Assembly (NCBI RefSeq): GCF_019754295.1
Contig: NZ_VIRV01000016.1
Span: 1 to 62,758 of the forward strand
Direction of reading: 5' to 3'
Length of the DNA: 62,758 bases
Origin: Sellimonas caecigallum
Lineage (GTDB): Bacteria > Bacillota > Clostridia > Lachnospirales > Lachnospiraceae
A program made the position numbers and the translations under genes. The notes under the pieces were generated by a model. The model had not been told where the DNA came from, ran no database searches, and saw nothing but the letters and a program-made list of their open reading frames with translations. Below are positions 60,397 to 62,758 of the stretch, piece by piece (position 1 is the first letter of the stretch; every line of letters begins with the position of its first letter).

Positions 60397-61521
60397 TTAC
60401 AGTCTCATCTTAAAGTCGTCGTACCCGAACTTGCGAACGAGGGTAATGTTTCCGTCTTCTTCCTCCACAGCAATAGAAGGAAGGCGCATACCATTAAAGG
60501 TATTGTTCTTGACCATAGAATAGATGGCCATGTCTAAAAATTCCAGTCGTTCCCCTTCCTTCAGCGGATGATCGAATGAATAATCTCCGATAATATCTCC
60601 CGCCAGACAGGTCGGTCCGCCTAGTCGGTACGTGTACATTTTTTCTTCCGGAAGTCCGGAATCTTTAAGAGGAGGACGGTACGGCATCTCCAGTACGTCC
60701 GGCATATGACAGGCTGCTGAAGTATCCAGAATCGCAAGACGGATCCTATTTTCCCCGGTTTCCAGCACGGAGGTAACCAGACTTCCTGCATTTAGGGCCA
60801 CTGCTTCTCCCGGTTCCAGATACACTTCGACACCGTATATCTCCTTTACATGGAGAATACATTCGATAAGGGTCTCTTTGTCATAGTCTGGTCTTGTGAT
60901 ATGATGTCCGCCGCCGAAATTGATCCATTTCATTTGGTGCATCCATACACCAAACTTTTCTTCCACTGCTTCCAACGTTTTTTTCAGGTCATCCGAGTTC
61001 TGCTCGCAGAGCGTATGAAAATGGAAACCGTCCACGTATTCCAGCAGATCCGGTCTGAAATTTTCGATGGTCACACCGAGTCTGGAGCCTGGAGCACAAG
61101 GATCATAGATAGCGTGGCCTTCCTGTGTGGAACATTCCGGGTTGATCCGAATTCCAATGCTTCCCCCCGCCTTTTTTACCTGCTCCTGATATTTCTGGAG
61201 CTGGTGGAAAGAATTAAATACAATATGATCGCTGTATTTCAGAATTTCCTCCATCTCATCTTCCCGGAACGCCGGGGCATAGACATGGTTTTCCTTTCCC
61301 ATTTCTTCTGCCCCAAGCCTTGCCTCGTAAAGTCCGCTTGCCGCAGTACCGTCGAGGTACTGTCCGATCAGTGGATAAAGACTGTACATAGAAAACGCTT
61401 TCTGAGCCAGGAGGATCTTGCAGCCGGTCTGTTTCCGGATGTGGGCCAATTCCTCCAGATTTCGGATCAGATTTGCCTTCTGGACGATATAACACGGAGT
61501 CCGCAATTCTTCTTTTCTCAT
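60397..61521 (-). CDS. nspC: Carboxynorspermidine (carboxyspermidine) decarboxylase
   Basis: This 374-residue PLP enzyme of the alanine-racemase fold decarboxylates carboxynorspermidine or carboxyspermidine to norspermidine or spermidine. The PLP Lys is in ILLAQKAFSMY; FHTLCEQNSDDL, INFGGGHHITRPDYD and DTSAACHMPDVLEMPYRP are family marks. I choose the ATG at 61521 with GAGGGA in front; the ATG at 61533 overlaps the upstream stop by one base and is possible by coupling. It is the second enzyme of the pathway whose first enzyme is upstream. Confidence 0.93.
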   Translation of the reverse strand: MRKEELRTPCYIVQKANLIRNLEELAHIRKQTGCKILLAQKAFSMYSLYPLIGQYLDGTAASGLYEARLGAEEMGKENHVYAPAFREDEMEEILKYSDHIVFNSFHQLQKYQEQVKKAGGSIGIRINPECSTQEGHAIYDPCAPGSRLGVTIENFRPDLLEYVDGFHFHTLCEQNSDDLKKTLEAVEEKFGVWMHQMKWINFGGGHHITRPDYDKETLIECILHVKEIYGVEVYLEPGEAVALNAGSLVTSVLETGENRIRLAILDTSAACHMPDVLEMPYRPPLKDSGLPEEKMYTYRLGGPTCLAGDIIGDYSFDHPLKEGERLEFLDMAIYSMVKNNTFNGMRLPSIAVEEEDGNITLVRKFGYDDFKMRL

Positions 61522-61532
61522 GTTGTCCCTCA

Positions 61533-62735
61533 TTAATCGATCAGAGTCGGATTTTCATCGATGATCCACGGAAGTCCCCATTTGTTCAGTTCTTCCATGA
61601 ACGGATCCGGATCGAATTCTTCGATGTTGTACACTCCGGCTTTGTTCCATGTGCCGTTTAAGATCATCATCGCTCCAATCATGGCAGGAACACCTGTCGT
61701 GTAGGAAACTGCCTGGGATCCGACTTCTTTGTAGCATTCCTGATGATCGCATACATTATAGATATACAGTTTCTTCTCTTTTCCGTCTTTTTTCCCGACA
61801 AAAATACAGCCGATATTTGTTTTTCCTACTGTTCTCGGTCCGAGAGATGCTGGATCCGGAAGAACTGCCTTCAAAAACTGAAGCGGTACGATTTCTTTTC
61901 CTTCGTACATAATCGGTTCGATAGAAGTCATTCCAACATTCTCAAGACATTTCAGATGTGTAAGATAACTCTGTCCGAATGTCATAAAGAAACGGATTCT
62001 CTTGATGCCCGGAATATTTAAAGCGAGTGATTCGATTTCTTCATGATGAAGAAGATACATGTCTTTTTCTCCAACCTGCGGGAAATCATATACTCTTTTG
62101 ATCTCCATCGGCTTTGTCTCTACCCAGTGTCCATCTTCCCAGTAGGAACCATTTGCTGCCACTTCACGGATATTGATCTCCGGGTTAAAGTTTGTGGCAA
62201 ACGGATATCCGTGATCTCCTCCGTTGCAATCCAGGATATCGATATAATTGATTTCATCAAAATAATGTTTCAGGGCATAAGCGGAAAATACACTCGTCAC
62301 ACCCGGGTCAAATCCGCTTCCAAGAAGGGCTGTGATCCCTGCTTTTTCAAATCTTTCTCTGTAAGCCCACTGCCATTTATACTCAAATTTTGCCGTGTCT
62401 TCCGGCTCATAGTTTGCAGTATCCACATAGTGTACTTTTGTTGCCAGACAAGCATCCATGATCGTCAGATCCTGGTACGGGAGAGCCAGGTTCAGTACGA
62501 GATCCGGTTTTACTTTTTCAATCAGTGCAATCAGCTCGTCCACATTATCTGCATCCACCTGTGCAGTTGTGATCTTTGTTTTTGTCTTTCCTTCCAGCTG
62601 TTCTTTCAGCGCGTCGCATTTGGATACAGTACGGCTTGCAATACAGATTTCTTCAAACACCTCACTGTTCTGGCAGCATTTCTGAATTGCCACACTTGCT
62701 ACTCCTCCGCATCCGATAATCAGTACTTTTCCCAT
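61533..62735 (-). CDS. Carboxynorspermidine synthase (saccharopine dehydrogenase family)
   Basis: This 400-residue NADPH-dependent enzyme condenses a diamine (diaminopropane or putrescine) with aspartate semialdehyde and reduces the product. The Rossmann motif is VLIIGCGGVASVAIQKC; later marks are LPYQDLTIMDACL, YVDTANYEPED, GSGFDPGVTSVFSAY and TGVPAMIGAMMI. It is the saccharopine-dehydrogenase-fold partner always found beside nspC. The ribosome site GGAGG is at the window edge; the promoter is outside. Confidence 0.93.
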   Translation of the reverse strand: MGKVLIIGCGGVASVAIQKCCQNSEVFEEICIASRTVSKCDALKEQLEGKTKTKITTAQVDADNVDELIALIEKVKPDLVLNLALPYQDLTIMDACLATKVHYVDTANYEPEDTAKFEYKWQWAYRERFEKAGITALLGSGFDPGVTSVFSAYALKHYFDEINYIDILDCNGGDHGYPFATNFNPEINIREVAANGSYWEDGHWVETKPMEIKRVYDFPQVGEKDMYLLHHEEIESLALNIPGIKRIRFFMTFGQSYLTHLKCLENVGMTSIEPIMYEGKEIVPLQFLKAVLPDPASLGPRTVGKTNIGCIFVGKKDGKEKKLYIYNVCDHQECYKEVGSQAVSYTTGVPAMIGAMMILNGTWNKAGVYNIEEFDPDPFMEELNKWGLPWIIDENPTLID

Positions 62736-62758
62736 TTTTTTACCTCCGTTTTAAATTT

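Noticed and set aside
1-62758. CRISPR arrays, rRNA or tRNA genes, riboswitches
   Set aside because: No regularly spaced repeats, no cloverleaf or rRNA sequence and no riboswitch consensus that I can recognise by eye; a covariance-model scan would settle this.

Overview
This window reads as a chromosomal segment of a Gram-positive, gut-type anaerobe of the Clostridia, most likely a Lachnospiraceae (Mediterraneibacter/Dorea/Blautia-like). The pointers are moderate G+C, strong GGAGG-type ribosome sites, B. subtilis-like -35/-10 boxes, a CTC-type L25, a Rod/Min operon of the clostridial type, small clostridial families (DUF4321, DUF1893, DUF1576, DUF378), and the carboxynorspermidine polyamine pair. 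I see no rRNA, tRNA, CRISPR array, intact insertion sequence or prophage.

Layout. 0-6.2 kb: a carbohydrate ABC importer (binding lipoprotein and two permeases) with a LacZ-type GH2 beta-galactosidase, one + strand operon. 6.2-12.2 kb: a zone of gene decay. Intact genes (GNAT acetyltransferase, DUF1893 protein, XerC/D-like recombinase, MGMT-type protein) alternate with beheaded or fused remnants: ABC ATPase plus permease tail, an M16C peptidase tail, a TetR C-terminal domain, a MATE C-terminus, a frameshifted radical-SAM-like fragment, and the C-terminal half of an AI-2E-type transporter. 12.2-14.2 kb: a GntR(YtrA)-ABC ATPase-permease operon whose promoter is embedded in an array of operator half-sites. 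14.2-18.8 kb: DEDDh exonuclease, HtrA-type protease and a PBP2a-like transpeptidase.

18.8-22.6 kb: an orphan 735-residue binding-protein-like lipoprotein is divergent from a DUF1576 membrane protein, with an inverted repeat between them; the DUF1576 protein shows an internal duplication. 22.6-27.1 kb: pgsA, mnmA, a YkgJ-type cysteine cluster protein, dtd, a TtcA-like sulfurtransferase and a cytidylate-kinase-like protein. 27.2-33.1 kb (minus): radical SAM - HlyD-like - yggS - sepF - ylmH - lspA - rluD-like, a division and envelope operon. 33.2-43.6 kb (minus): DUF4321 - radC - mreB - mreC - mreD - PBP2 - minD - minE - rodA - mgsA - D,D-carboxypeptidase, a cell-shape operon in which minC is missing. 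43.8-53.7 kb (minus): mutS - mutL - miaA - methionine-gamma-lyase-like - two flavoproteins.

53.9-62.7 kb: a MATE exporter, a PF06541 membrane protein, miaB, a TetR/ABC-exporter operon with a nearly perfect 34-bp palindromic operator, rplY (L25/CTC), and the polyamine pair carboxynorspermidine dehydrogenase and decarboxylase. The genes group into envelope growth and division, tRNA modification and quality control, mismatch repair, and self-regulated exporters. The least expected material is the decay zone, the duplicated DUF1576 fold with its divergent partner, and the regulatory palindromes.
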